Of a stretch of 64,000 bases of DNA, positions 21,151 to 33,200 are shown in pieces. The stretch spans positions 12,113,501-12,177,500 of the forward strand of contig CM048843.1 in assembly GCA_026545765.1 (NCBI GenBank), read 5' to 3'. Within the stretch, counting starts at the first letter, position 1. Every line of letters begins with the position of its first letter. The position numbers and the translations under genes were made by a program. The notes below the pieces were generated by a model, which did no database searches, had not been told where the DNA came from, and saw nothing but the letters and a program-made list of their open reading frames with translations. This DNA comes from Plantago major. Lineage: Eukaryota > Streptophyta > Magnoliopsida > Lamiales > Plantaginaceae.

Positions 21151-23679
21151 ATGTCTTTAAGTGACGCCCCAATTCTCAAGCCAGAGAATTATGAGAAATG
21201 GAAGAACAACATGATGCTCCACTTAGAAGCCATCAATGACGAAATGATCGACGTGATAAAGAATGGCCCCATAGTCATTCAACAACTCAAGCAGGTCATG
21301 GAGGTTTCTAATGGTAGAGACAAAGAACAAAGTGATGGGTCTTCCGCATGACAAGGCCAACCAGTGGGAGACCTACCAGTCAAGTTATTTACGAGCCAAA
21401 GCCCAGAGAGCTCTGGACATCGGAAGATGCCAAGAGAAATTGACTGGATGGTCAGGCTCGCAATATCATCATACGTTCTACTCCAGAACACATACAATGT
21501 AAACTGTGGGGTGCAAAAATGGCGAAAGTGGCCTAGCAACTGATTGAAGAAATATGTACCGGCACTGAGAAAACGAAGGAAAATAAGTTCGAATTTTTGA
21601 AGCTCAAATTCCAAAATTTTAAACAAGGTCCCACAGAGACTCTTGAAGAACTAGATTTCCGGTTTACAACACTCATGAGTGACATGGCTGCACTTGGTGA
21701 AAGTAATAGATATACCCAACCAGAAAAGATTATGACTATTGTGAGAAGTCTAAATCATATAACTGGGAGCATACAAAGTTTTTCTACTTTAACCAAGGAA
21801 TGCCAGATATCACTCAAGTGGAACTTTTCTCTCACCTTGCCACAGTTGACTATGAGACAACTCAAAGAGAACAAACAACTGAAAAGTTGCCGAATATTGC
21901 TCTAGTTGCTCAAGGAACTTCTGAAAAGAAGGAAGGCAAGGAGGTGACTGAGGAGAATGCTCTTGCTGTAAAGCAAATGAGACAATATGTCAGTCGGGAG
22001 ATTGAGAGAAGAAAAGCCAAAGAGAAGCTGAAAAAGCATCTAGGCTCAAATTATCACCAGTACAAAAATATGCAGCTGTCAAGCTCGCTGAACAAGCCGG
22101 CTCCGCAAGCATCTAGTACTGAGGAAGCAGAAATCGGAAACAATATCTGTTTCTATTGTCAGAAACCTGATCATTTTAAAATAGATTGCCATGTTTTCAA
22201 TAAGCTAAAGACAGGTGACAAGAAAGATAGAAGAAACTTCAAGAGAGGTCAGAGAGCTCTGCTCACTGAGGAAAGAAAGAAGATACAAATCAACTGGATG
22301 CTCTAGACATTGAGTCTAATTCTGAGGATGAAGACTCAGATGATTCCACACTGCCTTCTCCAGAGATGTGTGGTGTCTCTCATGAAGTGGTTGACTTTGG
22401 TCAAAAGAAGAAAGAAGTGTGTGTAGTGGCTGAAGAAATCTTTCCAGATATCTCCAACATTGAACCTTGTCTAATGGCTGATGAGGTAACACATACTTCT
22501 TGTTATACTTATGAAAGTGATGAGGAAGGAATCAAAGATCTGGAACATCTCAGAAGAGAACTTGATCTCTACGAAAGAGAATTTCTAATGGTCCGAGCTA
22601 GAGCCGAAATCCTTGAAGAAGAAAAGAATTCTCTTGTAAAGGAAAATTCACAATTACTCAAGATATCTGAGAAAAAGGATGCTGAAAATGCATTTCTCAA
22701 AGCTCAGATATCTGAGACAGAAAAGTCACATAAAGAAGCATTGGCCAAACTTCAAAAGAAATGTGAAGGTCTTCTTTCTGAGAATAAGGAACTCAAAAAG
22801 AAGGAAGTATCTTTCCAATCTTATGTCAAAGCTAGTGACACTCTTACTGAAGTACAATCTTATTTAAGAGATCCTTCAGAAAAGGGAGGACTTGGGCTGG
22901 ACGCACAAACAAATAGATCTACCACTCTGAATAAGAGTGATGAAAGAATAACATTTGTCAGTGCTCAGCAAGATGATTCCCAAACAACCTATAGCATTGG
23001 TCAGAAAGCTAAGGCTGTTGACAAAGGAAAGGCAGTTGCGACCAAACCTTTGTGGGAAAAACAAGTCCAAAAGAAAACTGTTGGGAATATTTCTGAAAAG
23101 AAACATAACACTGAAAAGTGTAATCACCCACAGTGCTATGTCTCTCAGAAAGGAAGAATTGCAGGAGCTGGCAAATTCTCCTATGTCACGTTTTCTGGAA
23201 AGAAAATAGACTACCCAGAGACTAGCAAAGCTGCTGAGATGAGAACTCAGATAGCACCAGGTGCTCGAAATGGCATTGGCTATAAAGCCATCGGGAAACA
23301 ACTTGCTCGTGAGTATAAACAAGAGCAAGAACGATGGATAAAGGCTAGGATTGCTCACAACAATTATCAGAAGTGGAAGAAAAGTCAAGCCACTGAAAAT
23401 CTGAATGCCAGGGCTAGAAGAAATCTGGCAAGGAAAGCTAAGTTTGCTGACAAGCAGACTCAAAGAACTCGACAGTATCTGAAAGCACCACAAGGAGCAC
23501 CAAGGAACACACTAAGGAAGAAAATAATTCTTAATAACAATGATACTAATCATTTACTTAGAATTCCTCCTTATGTTCCTGTTAGACAAAAGAATGTCCC
23601 TAAGAAATTCATTCAGAAATGGATTCCTACAGGAAGATTCTTTAGTCCAGATGGTTCCATTGTTGGTATGAGAACCTAA
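21151..23679 (+). pseudogene. gag: gag, element D
   Basis: The start MSLSDAPILKPENYEKWKNN at 21151 is shared by B (39086) and E (61978). Frameshifts around 21340-21600, near 21760-21800 and near 22290 split it. A zinc knuckle CFYCQKPDHFKIDC (CX2CX4HX4C) lies at about 22150-22190; the Gly usual before the His is Asp here. From 22366 to 23679 one frame of 438 codons covers the coiled coil, the basic tail and the family C terminus GMRT, followed by the TAA at 23677-23679. In the other copies pol continues in frame after this TAA; in D an extra T shifts it. The protein would be an RNA-binding nucleocapsid of about 840 residues, longer than typical copia Gag. Confidence 0.87.
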
Positions 23680-25677
23680 TCTCCTGTTTCCTGTTTTTGT
23701 GTAGAACACTCTAAAGACTAATCCAAAGTGTCATTTTGATAGCGGATGTGGGAAGCACATGACAAGAGACAAAGCAAATCTGATTAACTACAGAAAATGC
23801 AATGGTGTACCAATTATTAGATTTGCTGGAGGAGATGAAAATCCAACCATAGGATTTGGCAATCTGAACTTTGGAGCCCTTACAATCTCTGAAGTACTAC
23901 ATCTAAAGGGATTGAAATATAATCTCCTAAGCATGAGTCAATTAGTAGACAAAGGGTACACTGTCAAGATCAAGTCAAAACTATGCAAAGTAATTGACAA
24001 TCAGTCAAAGCAGACAGTCTTGGTTGCTAGGCGAAAAGGAAATCTTTATGTTGCTGACTGGGCATCTGCCACAACTAAAGAATGTCTCATGGTGAGTCAA
24101 TCTGGCCACACTGAAGAAAACTGGCTATGGCATAAGAGAATGAGTCACTTGAATTTCAAAACTCTGAACAAGCTAGCCAAGAAAGAATTGGTGGTTGGTT
24201 TACCCAAAATGGTATATAGAAAAGACGGTATATGCTCAGGTTGCCAAATGGGAAAACAATCCAAAACATCTTTCAAGTCTAAAACTAGACACTCCAGTGA
24301 AAGGCCATTGCAAATGTTACATATGGATCTTTTTGAATCCTCTGTAACCAGCTATGCAGGAAAGAAGTATGGTCTGGTTGTTGTTGATGATTACTCAAGA
24401 TTCACTTGGGTTGTATTTCTCAAACAAAAATCTGATGCAAGGGTTGAAATACCCAACTTGCTGAATAAGCTTGAAGTCATGAAAAATGACAAGGTATCAG
24501 AATCGTAATGCACCATGGTACTGAGTTTGTGAACCAGTACATAAAAGAGTTTTGTACCTGCAAAGGTATACAACATCAACTATCTTCCGTAAGGACACCG
24601 CAACAAAATGGTGTTGCTGAAAGGAAGAATAGAACCCTAAAAGAAGCAGCAAGAACAATGCTTGCTAACACTGAAATAAGTGAAATCTATTGGGTTGAAG
24701 CTGTTAACACAACCTGTTATACTCAAAATAGATGTTTGATTAACAAACACCATGACAAAACTCCTTATGAGCTTTTTGATTCATAGACCCCCTAGTATAA
24801 AACATCTAAGGGTGTTTGGTTGCAGATGTTTTGTTCTTAACAATGGAAAAGAATACTTGAGAACATTTCAACCAAAAGCAGATGAAGGAGTATTTCTTGG
24901 TTATTCTCTGAATAGCAAAGCCTATAGAATCTACAACAAAAGAACGCAAAAGATTGAAGAATCTGTTCATGTAGTTTTCTACGAAGGAAACAAGAAAGTA
25001 CACTTGAATGAAGAACTCTCAGATAGGTTCAAAGAGCTGATGATTAAAGATTCTGAAGAAGAATCCTCAAAAGGAAACAATTCTATCATTCACTTAGAGG
25101 ATGAATCTGACGATGAAAAGCAACCATTGCTTAGTAACAACCAGATGACTCTAAGAAATGATGAAGAATTTCCTATGAGAATTCCAGAAATGGAACAAGT
25201 TACTGAGAACCTTCATCATGAAGAGGTTTCTGAGAATGAGATTGCTGAAAATCGAATTCCAGATATCTCTAACATTGAAAAAGTGTCAGATATCCATGGC
25301 ATTTCCCATGTGTCAGATATCTCAGATACTGCACAAGTATCCTATCAAGATCATATTGATTCACATTCAGATCAAAATGATATTGATCCTACTAGTTCAA
25401 AACCCATTATGAAATGGATAAGAAATCTTCCTGCCAAGGATGTGATCGGTCCTTTAGACCAAGGAGTTAGAACTAGGAGAGCATTTGCTGACTCTCTTTA
25501 TGGATGTTTCATCTCAAATATTGAACCTAAAACTATAGAAGAAGCACTGAAGGATCAAGATTGGATCACTGCAATGCAAGAAGAGTTGGATCAATTTGAG
25601 ATAACAAAGTCTGGAAACTGGTTCCATTTGTCGACGGAATATCTGTAATTGGAACCAAGTGGGTTTTCAGAAATAAA
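23680..25677 (+). pseudogene. pol: pol N-terminal part (protease, integrase), element D
   Basis: Protease motif FDSGCGKHM near 23735 (with H where other copies have W just before it). The frame 23759-24508 carries the pre-integrase zinc finger (HKRMSHLNF, CSGCQMGK) and the first integrase Asp in LHMDLF (near 24325). Small deletions near 24498 shift the frame; the second catalytic region reads HHGTEF, with His in place of Asp at 24510-24515. The next frame holds TPQQNGVAERKNR with the catalytic Glu. A break near 24780 and another near 25610 follow. The linker to RT is acidic and rich in S, E and I. Not functional as sequenced. Confidence 0.86.
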
Positions 25678-27075
25678 ATGAATGAGTCTGGTGAAATAAC
25701 CAGAAACAAAGCAAGGCTGGTTGCCAAGGGATTCACCCAGACTGAAGGACTAGACTTTGATGAATCTTATGCACCAGTTGCAAGATTGGATACAATAAGA
25801 CTCTTTCTAGCCTTTGCGGCTCATAATTACTTCACAGTTTATCAAATGGATATCAAGAGTGCATTTCTAAATGGTGAACTTGCTGAGGAAGTCTATGTTG
25901 AGCAACCACCAGGCTTTGAAGTTTCCTCAGAAAGTAGGATGGTCTATAAGCTTCAGAAAGCTCTGTATGGGCTGAAACAAGCTCCAAGAACATGGTATGA
26001 TACATTGGCCAGATTCCTACTAGAAAGTGGCTTCAAGAAAGGAGATGTTGATAAAACACTCTTTACATTGAACCATGATGGGAAACTACTTTTAGTTCAA
26101 GTATATGTTGATGACATTATATTTGGATCTAAAGACAAGAAACTTTGTGAAGACTTTGCTGAGCTCATGAAAAGTAAATTTGAAATGAGCATGATGGGAG
26201 AATTGAATTATTTCCTAGGGCTGAAAGTCAAGCAACTCAATGATGGAATATTCATTAGTCAAACAAAGTATGCAAAGGACATGCTCAACAAGTTTAATCT
26301 AAAGCTTTCTGAAAAGAATGCTAAGATACCTATGAGTATTGGAACCAAAATGACCTATACTGAATCTGACAAGAGTATTGAAGAACACAAGTATAGGAAA
26401 TTGATTGGGTCTCTACTGTACCTCATTGCAAGTAGCCCTGATATTCAATATGCAGTAGGAGTGTGTGATAGATTTAAGACAAATCCAATGCAATCACACT
26501 ACAACATTGCTATGAAAATATTAAGGTATGTAAAGGGTACTGTAGAAGTTGGATTGTGGTATCCAAAAGATAGTGGATTGAGTTTAGTTGGCTATTCTGA
26601 TGCTGACTATGCTGGATCATTGCTTGATAGAAAAAGCACCTCAGGAACTTGTCAATTTCTTGGTGCCGAATTAATATCATGGTTCAACAAGAAACAAAAC
26701 TCAATTGCCACATCTACCACAGAGGCTGAATATATTGTTCCTGGGTGTTATGTTTCACAGATATTGTGGATACAACAACAACTCAGAGACTATGAGGTCA
26801 ATGAAGAGAAAACTCCGATTTTCTGTGACAACACAAGTGCTATTGCCATAACTCAGAATCCTAAGTTTCATGGAAGAACAAAGCACATTTATGTTAGACA
26901 CCACTTCATTAGAGACCATGTTGAAAAAGGCAATATAGAGATACTCAAGATTGGTACTGAAGACCAACTTGTAGATATCTTTACAAAGCCTTTGCAAGAA
27001 AGCAGGTTCTTAACCGTGAGACATAGTCTTGGGTTAATGGAGTTACCAAAGGAACTGAAAAGTTCTAATCTCTGA
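25678..27075 (+). CDS. pol: pol C-terminal part (RT and RNase H), element D, open frame
   Basis: A 465-codon open frame, the longest RT frame in the window. RT palm motifs: [11 protein letters not shown] (residues 12-22), [20 protein letters not shown] (first catalytic Asp), [17 protein letters not shown], and YVDDIIFGS with the catalytic YVDD at about 143-146. The RNase H domain follows, with [10 protein letters not shown] (about 304), [10 protein letters not shown] and STTEAEY (about 347). The end is [15 protein letters not shown], longer than the B copy because of one extra base near the stop. RNA-templated DNA synthesis and RNA removal are the family functions. The ATG at 25678 is internal to the polyprotein and not a real start; the upstream frame is broken. 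Confidence 0.88.
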   Translation: MNESGEITRNKARLVAKGFTQTEGLDFDESYAPVARLDTIRLFLAFAAHNYFTVYQMDIKSAFLNGELAEEVYVEQPPGFEVSSESRMVYKLQKALYGLKQAPRTWYDTLARFLLESGFKKGDVDKTLFTLNHDGKLLLVQVYVDDIIFGSKDKKLCEDFAELMKSKFEMSMMGELNYFLGLKVKQLNDGIFISQTKYAKDMLNKFNLKLSEKNAKIPMSIGTKMTYTESDKSIEEHKYRKLIGSLLYLIASSPDIQYAVGVCDRFKTNPMQSHYNIAMKILRYVKGTVEVGLWYPKDSGLSLVGYSDADYAGSLLDRKSTSGTCQFLGAELISWFNKKQNSIATSTTEAEYIVPGCYVSQILWIQQQLRDYEVNEEKTPIFCDNTSAIAITQNPKFHGRTKHIYVRHHFIRDHVEKGNIEILKIGTEDQLVDIFTKPLQESRFLTVRHSLGLMELPKELKSSNL

Positions 27076-27095
27076 GATGAGGATTCAGAAAGGAG

Positions 27096-27420
27096 AAAGA
27101 TATCTGGATCAGGCATCTAGATATTCAAACAAAAAAGGGGGGGGGGGGGTTTCTGAGACGGGAACTCATATACTTAAAGAAGCTAAGAATGTGAGTGAGA
27201 CAGGAACTCAGTATGATTAAGAAGGGGAAAAGGAGAGGTAAGATATCTGGAACAGGAATCCAGAATATGAAAGGCAAAAGGTAAAACACTTAGCAAACAA
27301 GTATCTGAGACGGGTACTCAGATATCAAAAGTTAAAGGGTAAAATGCCTATTTGAAGATATCTGAGACAGGTACTCAGATATCTAGTTCACTCAGTGAGG
27401 GGGAACACAAAAGAGAATAG
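27096..27420 (+). other. Stem-loop array and purine-rich tract between pol and ORF3, element D
   Basis: Six hairpin units: about 27100-27124, 27153-27170, 27193-27210, 27243-27263, 27302-27324 and 27356-27384. The last is an 11-bp perfect stem (AGATATCTGAG with CTCAGATATCT) around loop ACAGGTA. Other loops are TCAGGCA, ACGGGAA, ACAGGAA, ACAGGAA and ACGGGTA. A G run (27137-27149) lies between units 1 and 2. The purine tract gtgaggggg follows at about 27396. Confidence 0.7.
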
Positions 27421-27827
27421 TACAACTATTTGCAGTCAACTACTCTCTTGAAATTTGTGTTATTCCTATTTTTGTGTAAAACATGAACATATACTGAGTG
27501 TGAGATAAACTCAGATACAAAAATTGTCCCTTAGTCACATAGAAGAAATGTGATTCAGATAGCTAATCGCCAAAATTCATTAATTGGGCACAATCACATG
27601 GGTTGATTGTGATCATTGTTGAAAAAGCAATCCCAACCATTGATGAAATGGGTGTTCCATTTTAAAGGCCGAGATTAATTCTCTGTAAAATAGTGGACTG
27701 TAAAAACTCAGACGTGGCCCACTAAGCATTTAATGCAAACCGAATTTTACCCACGCTTATCAGACGTATTACAGATACAAATGCACAAAATTAATTTGTG
27801 TATTTTTGTCTGTTGGAATTACACTGC
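27421..27827 (+). other. Spacer upstream of ORF3, element D
   Basis: Conserved non-coding block equivalent to 4991-5371; no gene seen. Confidence 0.45.
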
Positions 27828-27838
27828 TATATATATAA
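27828..27838 (+). promoter_or_regulatory. TATA box of the internal ORF3 promoter, element D
   Basis: tatatatataa, 199 bases before the ORF3 ATG at 28027, in the block shared with the other copies. Confidence 0.6.
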
Positions 27839-28026
27839 GATTTTGGCAAAAGAAATCACTTTCGCCTAATCCTAGATTTGCTCTGGCACAAAAACTGCAA
27901 AATTCTCTCAAATCTCACTGCAATTTTCTCTGCAACTACTGATTCCCTCTTAGTTTTTCTGCAAAGAATCACTAATCTCCTACCTTAATCTCTTCCCGTT
28001 TTTCAAAAACTTCACTATTTAAAGAG

Positions 28027-28279
28027 ATGGCTCCGAAACGTGCTTCTACTCAGAAATCCCAAGCTACTACATCTGGTACTGCTGAAAAGCAAGCACCAGT
28101 GCTGGTTATAACAAATAATCGGTTGATTGGAGAGTTCAATCCTGATCATTGGATTTCAAATCACAGGATGATTTGGGGTGGTGCCATGATTGAGGAATAC
28201 CTGGTAGCTGCAATAGAAAACCAGACTGACAGAAAGCTGGTACTTGATATGCTTTAAAAGGCACAAATCAAGGGCTGTC
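28027..28279 (+). pseudogene. ORF3 5' end, element D (cut by element E)
   Basis: The ATG at 28027 starts MAPKRASTQKSQ, and the frame continues with NRLIGEFNPDHWISNHRMIW, GGAMIEEYLVAAIENQTDRK as in B. A nonsense codon TAA at 28255-28257 replaces GAA of the sister copies. The sequence then runs to 28279, where the reverse-oriented LTR of E begins. The gene resumes at 63709. The five bases before the junction (ctgtc) resemble ctttc at 63709-63713, a probable target-site duplication with one change. Confidence 0.83.
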
Positions 28280-29895
28280 TGTTCGTCCAGATAACGGCAA
28301 AGTAAAAGACTAGAGGGGGGGGGGATGAATAGTATTTTTCAAACTTTTGTCGATAAACACGATTTCTCAGATTTCTGTGAAGATATCTGATACTTATTTT
28401 CAGAGAGCGGAAGACTTTTTATGATCAGTGCACGTGCTCAGCAAGATATGTGTAAATACTTAGCAAGGTAAGTAAAGCAAGTAATAAATTGCAGAAAGTA
28501 AATAACACAAGTCTTTATAGTGGTATCTGAAGGTGGCATAATCCTTCAACTAATCCACTTCGGCCTTTCTCAGACCTAGAATCCACTAAGACTGATAAAT
28601 GAGTTCACCTTACAAATATCTTCTCTCGATTCCTAAATACACTAGGTTCCCAACCAAGTGTTCCCCCTGAGTTATTCCCCGGCTTTCTCAGCCAAGTACT
28701 TCCTATACTCAGAAACCTTTGAGCTATTCCTTAGTTTCCCAAACTAAGTACTTCCTATGCTCAGTAACCTTGGAGTTATTCCTTAGTTTCCCAAACTAAG
28801 TACTTCCTGTACTCCACGCCGTTTAAGGTGTTGGCTAAGGTAGATTGTCAGGATTTGACAGATTAATAACTTCTACAGTTATGCAATACTATCTTCTTGA
28901 ACAAGAGTCACTTAACACACTTTGCAATGTGTAGTGATATGTTCTTTACTGACCCAAGTCTATGATAAGTGTTCTAGAGAATGAATCTCAGATATGAAAT
29001 CTTAATTCAACTCCTTCACAAATAACAATGCTTGTTAAGGATCAGGACACTTAGAACTTTTGTGCTACTTAGAATCAAGAACTTTGGTTGCAACAGAAAG
29101 CTTGAAGGTAAGTAGTATGCTTGAGAGAGCTTGTGTGAGTATTCAGTGCAAGTTCAAGGTGTTGTGTTCAGTGTGTGTTCTAAAGAATTCTAAGTGTTGA
29201 CATTTATAGATGAATTTGAGTGACTTTTGAATAGTATCCGTTAGGCTTAAATCAAATTCAAACTATTGATATCTGAGTATAGTACGATTGCACATTTGTC
29301 TTCTTCTTTAGAGACTAACGTTTTTGTTCAGACATTTCTATCCGTGCATTTAATGCACTGTACTATACTTTGTCCTGTAGTGCCAACAGAACTATGCATG
29401 CTTTTTGAAGCTTTGCACGTCCTTTTCCATAGACTATCACAACTCCAGATACCGCTTGTTAAAAATATATTGTTTCCTGAAAACATAATCTTTATCCAAG
29501 GTATCTGAGTGTAGATATATGTGGGCATTTTTCCTCGTTCAGAAACCTTGTGTTCTCATATATCTTTTGCAAAACTTGTTTATTGAAAAACACTTGTTTA
29601 TTCAAGATATCTGGACATAGGTGTCTGATGACCTTTGTCTTCAGCAATCTTGTGCAGTCTTCAAAACTTCAAAATTTGTTGAACTCTCCTGCTGGATGCC
29701 TTCTTCTTGGTCTTCTACAAGGATATATAAAAATTACATTCAGAGACCTAACATCCTATACAAGATTTGCTAGCTATCATACTTAGAGATTTTCATCTTT
29801 TACAGTGTTCAAGTGAACCAAGAGTACTAACCACCTTTCTGAGCTAAGATAAGTCATTAGGTTGCTGATCAAAATCTAAACAGATATTCCTAACA
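28280..29895 (-). repeat. 3' LTR, element E
   Basis: Reverse complement of the family LTR: it begins tgttcgtccagataacgg and ends atattcctaaca, 1616 bp, with the polypurine tract next to it at 29896. The two-stem RNA motif array lies at 28667-28815 (minus strand), all three units intact. A G run (about 28315-28323) is the complement of the C run. TATA box about 29203-29208. Confidence 0.94.
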
Positions 29896-29910
29896 AATTT
29901 CCCCCATTTT
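29896..29910 (-). other. Polypurine tract, element E
   Basis: aatttcccccatttt, the complement of the family tract, abutting the 3' LTR. Confidence 0.85.
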
Positions 29911-30283
29911 GATCAGTCAACGATGACTATCTGACCTATTACAAATCTAGATGAGGAAACAATCCACCACTTAATCAATTCATAAGATCTTTCAATTCTT
30001 TGAATTAAGTGCAGAAAGTAAACATCAACGAAATCACAAGGAGTGATCTTTGCTGACAAGTTATCTTTTTATAAATTGATATCTGAGAGTAGGTTCATCA
30101 GATATGTTACAAAGAGAGTTCACAGATAACTTTTATAAGATAAAAAAACATTTAGATCAGTCAGCAAGATACAAAAATACATAGTAAATTAGGACAACAG
30201 GAGTAACCAAGCTCCAAGTGAATATCCTAATAAACTGGTCTTCAGGTCTTCCAAACTTCAAGTCTTCAAAGCAGTTCCACGGA
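29911..30283 (-). other. ORF3 3' flank, element E
   Basis: Untranslated stretch equivalent to 11071-11441; no gene seen. Confidence 0.45.
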
Positions 30284-33200
30284 TCAATCTGCAAATTTCC
30301 TATCACCAAACCTTTTGATATCATCAGAGTAGTCATAGAGAAGAGTTCTGACAATCATCTCTGTGTCTCTGGCAAATCCACAGACTTCCTTGTAGGTTTT
30401 GGTAGGATTCTTCTTGGCAAAGTGTTTGACCCACATATACTTTCCCCACTTCCAGGCATGCACAATTTTGAAATATGATAGCTTGAAATAATCATAGATA
30501 ATCCTCAGATATTTGATGTCACCCTTGTATTGTTCTTCAGTCATGTAGAATGACTCAAAGGGTTCCACGGCAAGTCTTGGCCTTGTGCCTGTTCCAGTTA
30601 TGTTGGGAATTCTGTGTACATCATCTGGCTTTCCATAAGGACATTCATCAGATAGGTCCTTCTTCATGGCTTCTATTCTCTTGATAACTTCAAAATCCAA
30701 CCAGGCTTTGATGTGGTTGGTGTTAATCAAGATTGGCTTGTCTTTTTCTCCATGCCATGAGTTGTTTATGGATTGGTTCAGGAAATTTTGAATTTACCAG
30801 TAGATGCTTAAGCTCCAGAATCCAGTAGCCATTCTTCTGATTAATGCACCTGTAGACAGAGGAGTTGTTGTCAGTCTTCACATACTCAATTCTAGCTTCT
30901 TCTGTCCTGAGTGGAAGTTGACTTTTTCTTCTTTCAGCTCTTAGTCTATTCCTCATTTGCCTTGAATTTTCCCTTAGGGGATTGCTTGAAGAGCCACTCT
31001 GGATTGACTTGGTATTTCCAGAGGGTGTTATAGCCGCCAAAGGCTTTGCAGCTAAGGGATCAGATAGGCTATCAACCTTTCTTCTTTTTCTGTGAAGAGG
31101 AGCTTCATCTTCATCCTCATCTTCATCATCATCTTCCAGATTTCTCTGGTTATGTGATTTGCAACCTTCTTCATTGCCCTGGGATTTGATTTCTTCTTTT
31201 TCTTCTTCAGAAGATTCTTCAATCCCTATAACTTGTCTTCTCCTTGGAGCCTTGGTACTCCTTGGAGGTCTTTGTGCCATAACCCTTGTTACCATTGTTG
31301 TTTCTTCAGTTGATTGCTGGGAAGTAGCTACTATTTGCAAAACAGCTTGACTTGATGAGGGCTCATTTATTCTGAGTGGTGGCTGGGAAGTTCTCTTATT
31401 TCCTCTTCCTTTCTGAGCAGCACCAACTCTAGATTTCTTCTTTCCTTCCCCCCTGACCTTGAGGTCCCTTCCCCCTTAGTCATTATTGAATGACTAAGTA
31501 CCACAAAGGATTCTGAGAGAGACTCAAAATTCCCTTGCAAATAATTGTAGGCAGTAACCAACTTCTGAAGTTCAGCATTGAGCTCCTGAGTTTGTTTGAT
31601 AAGTGCATTTTCCTTATCAGTGAGCTCTGCCAATGGGCCTTGTATGGCTTCTGCTTTTCCAGCATAGCTAGCCTCTTCAAAGGCTTTTGCAGCCAAATTA
31701 TTGTCATCATCCCTAACCATGCCTAGGTCTTTTTTATCAATGACCAGACTGGTTGTTCTCTGAGTGATGAGCTCAGTGAATTTCTGCATCTCTGCAGGGA
31801 CTGATGCAATGGCTTCTTCATTCTGAGAAGACAACTCCTTGTTTAATTTAGCCAGTACTTGATATCTGTTCAAGTATTCATTGGAGTTGACATTTGGCAG
31901 TTTGTTGAAAATTTCAGGAGCAATCAGCTTCCTTTTCAAATGAGAAACCACCAAGTGCTTATTTCAGTGTTCTGCCAATTTCTTCTCTTCTTCATCATCT
32001 GAGTCATCAGCCCAGTGATCTTCATCCTCTTGGACATTTTCATCAATGTTTTCTAGTCCAACAACCATCTCAGAGATGGGTTTCTTTCCTTTCAGGGAGG
32101 AGGATGGTACTTTTTTGGTGACGCAGCCTTAGCATCATGCTTGTCTTCAGATACTTGCTCAGTATCTAACTCTTTGGCAATGGAATTTACAGCTTCCTGG
32201 AGTTCTTTAATCTCAGAGTAAGCTTGCATTTCCTTGATGGTTTGTTCTTCAAGTTTATTTAGCTTGACTCTGGATTCAGCTATTTTCTCTTTCAGTTGAA
32301 GATTTAGATGTTGTTCTTCCTCCAACAGTTGTTTGAGTTGAGCAACTCTGACTTGTGCATCCAATATTTTCTAAGTTGTTTCCTGAGAGTGCTCAACTAC
32401 TTGTTCAGTAGTGTCCTTTTGTTGGGAAGATGGATGGGTAGATTTCTGAGGAGATGGAGGAGGGGATTGTTGTGATGTCCTCTCAGTGTGCTTTTCAGCA
32501 GCTGAGGCATTGTTTCCTTGTGGAATCCCTCCTGTCCCTGGTGCAGGGGCATCATCATCATCTTTCTTATCCTCATCCTTGTGATGGTCAGAAGGAGGAT
32601 CTTCATAATTATTCTCATCAGTCTCCTTCTCTTCTTCATCTTCAGAGACCAGGTTGATCACTTCTGGAATAGTGACCGTTTGCCCATTAACTTCCTCTTG
32701 TTCAGAGGGTATGTACTGTAGAGTCTGGGGCAAAGTAGGCTTGAATGCCATCTGCATTCTGGTCTGACCATCTGCTTGGTTGAAAGTTTGGATCAACTTT
32801 CTGGCCACTTCCTTGACAAAATCCTTATCCATCAATGTCCCGAAAGAATATTGTTCAGTGGGGAACATTGCATGGTCGTAGTTTTCCAAGTCAAGGGCTC
32901 GTGCTCTCCTGGTGTGGTGATCAGTCACCTTTAAGATTTCAGATAGATCGAAGCATCGTAGCTTTTGCCATTTCTTGAAGCATTTCAGATGCTTTGGCAA
33001 AGTGTGTTCCTTGAAGAAAGGAAGCAGGTCCTCTTTCTCATCAACAAGGACCTTAGTGGCACTTGTTTGAGCCTGAAAGACAGTGTTCTGAATTAATTTC
33101 AAAACTATAGTAGATATCTGGGCTTTAGAGTAGAAAGGTATCTGAGTTACCTGTGTGACAGGCTCAGATGACTTGACTACTGAGGTTCCAGGTGCCTCAG

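Larger units (their letters stand above)
19421..28279 (+). mobile_element. Element D: Sirevirus-like copia, left part (continues at 63709)
   Basis: 5' LTR, primer-binding site, gag, pol, spacer, ORF3 promoter and the first 253 bases of ORF3. At 28280 it is interrupted by element E on the opposite strand, and the ORF3 sequence resumes at 63709. The 3' part lies beyond the window. D has the longest open RT-RNase H frame here. Confidence 0.9.

Noticed and set aside
21100-21151. Intron ending just before the gag ATG (tgtttgctgcag)
   Set aside because: The acceptor looks fair in D, B and E, but I found no convincing GT donor in the short leader after the primer-binding site.
22876-23493. Long minus-strand frame of 205 codons inside gag of D (and similar ones in B and element 1)
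   Set aside because: Antisense shadow of the gag coiled-coil and basic tail; its ends differ between copies and no domain is recognisable.
27137-27149. G run in the D spacer as a conserved quadruplex signal
   Set aside because: Absent from the same place in B, E and element 1; it looks like a private homopolymer expansion.
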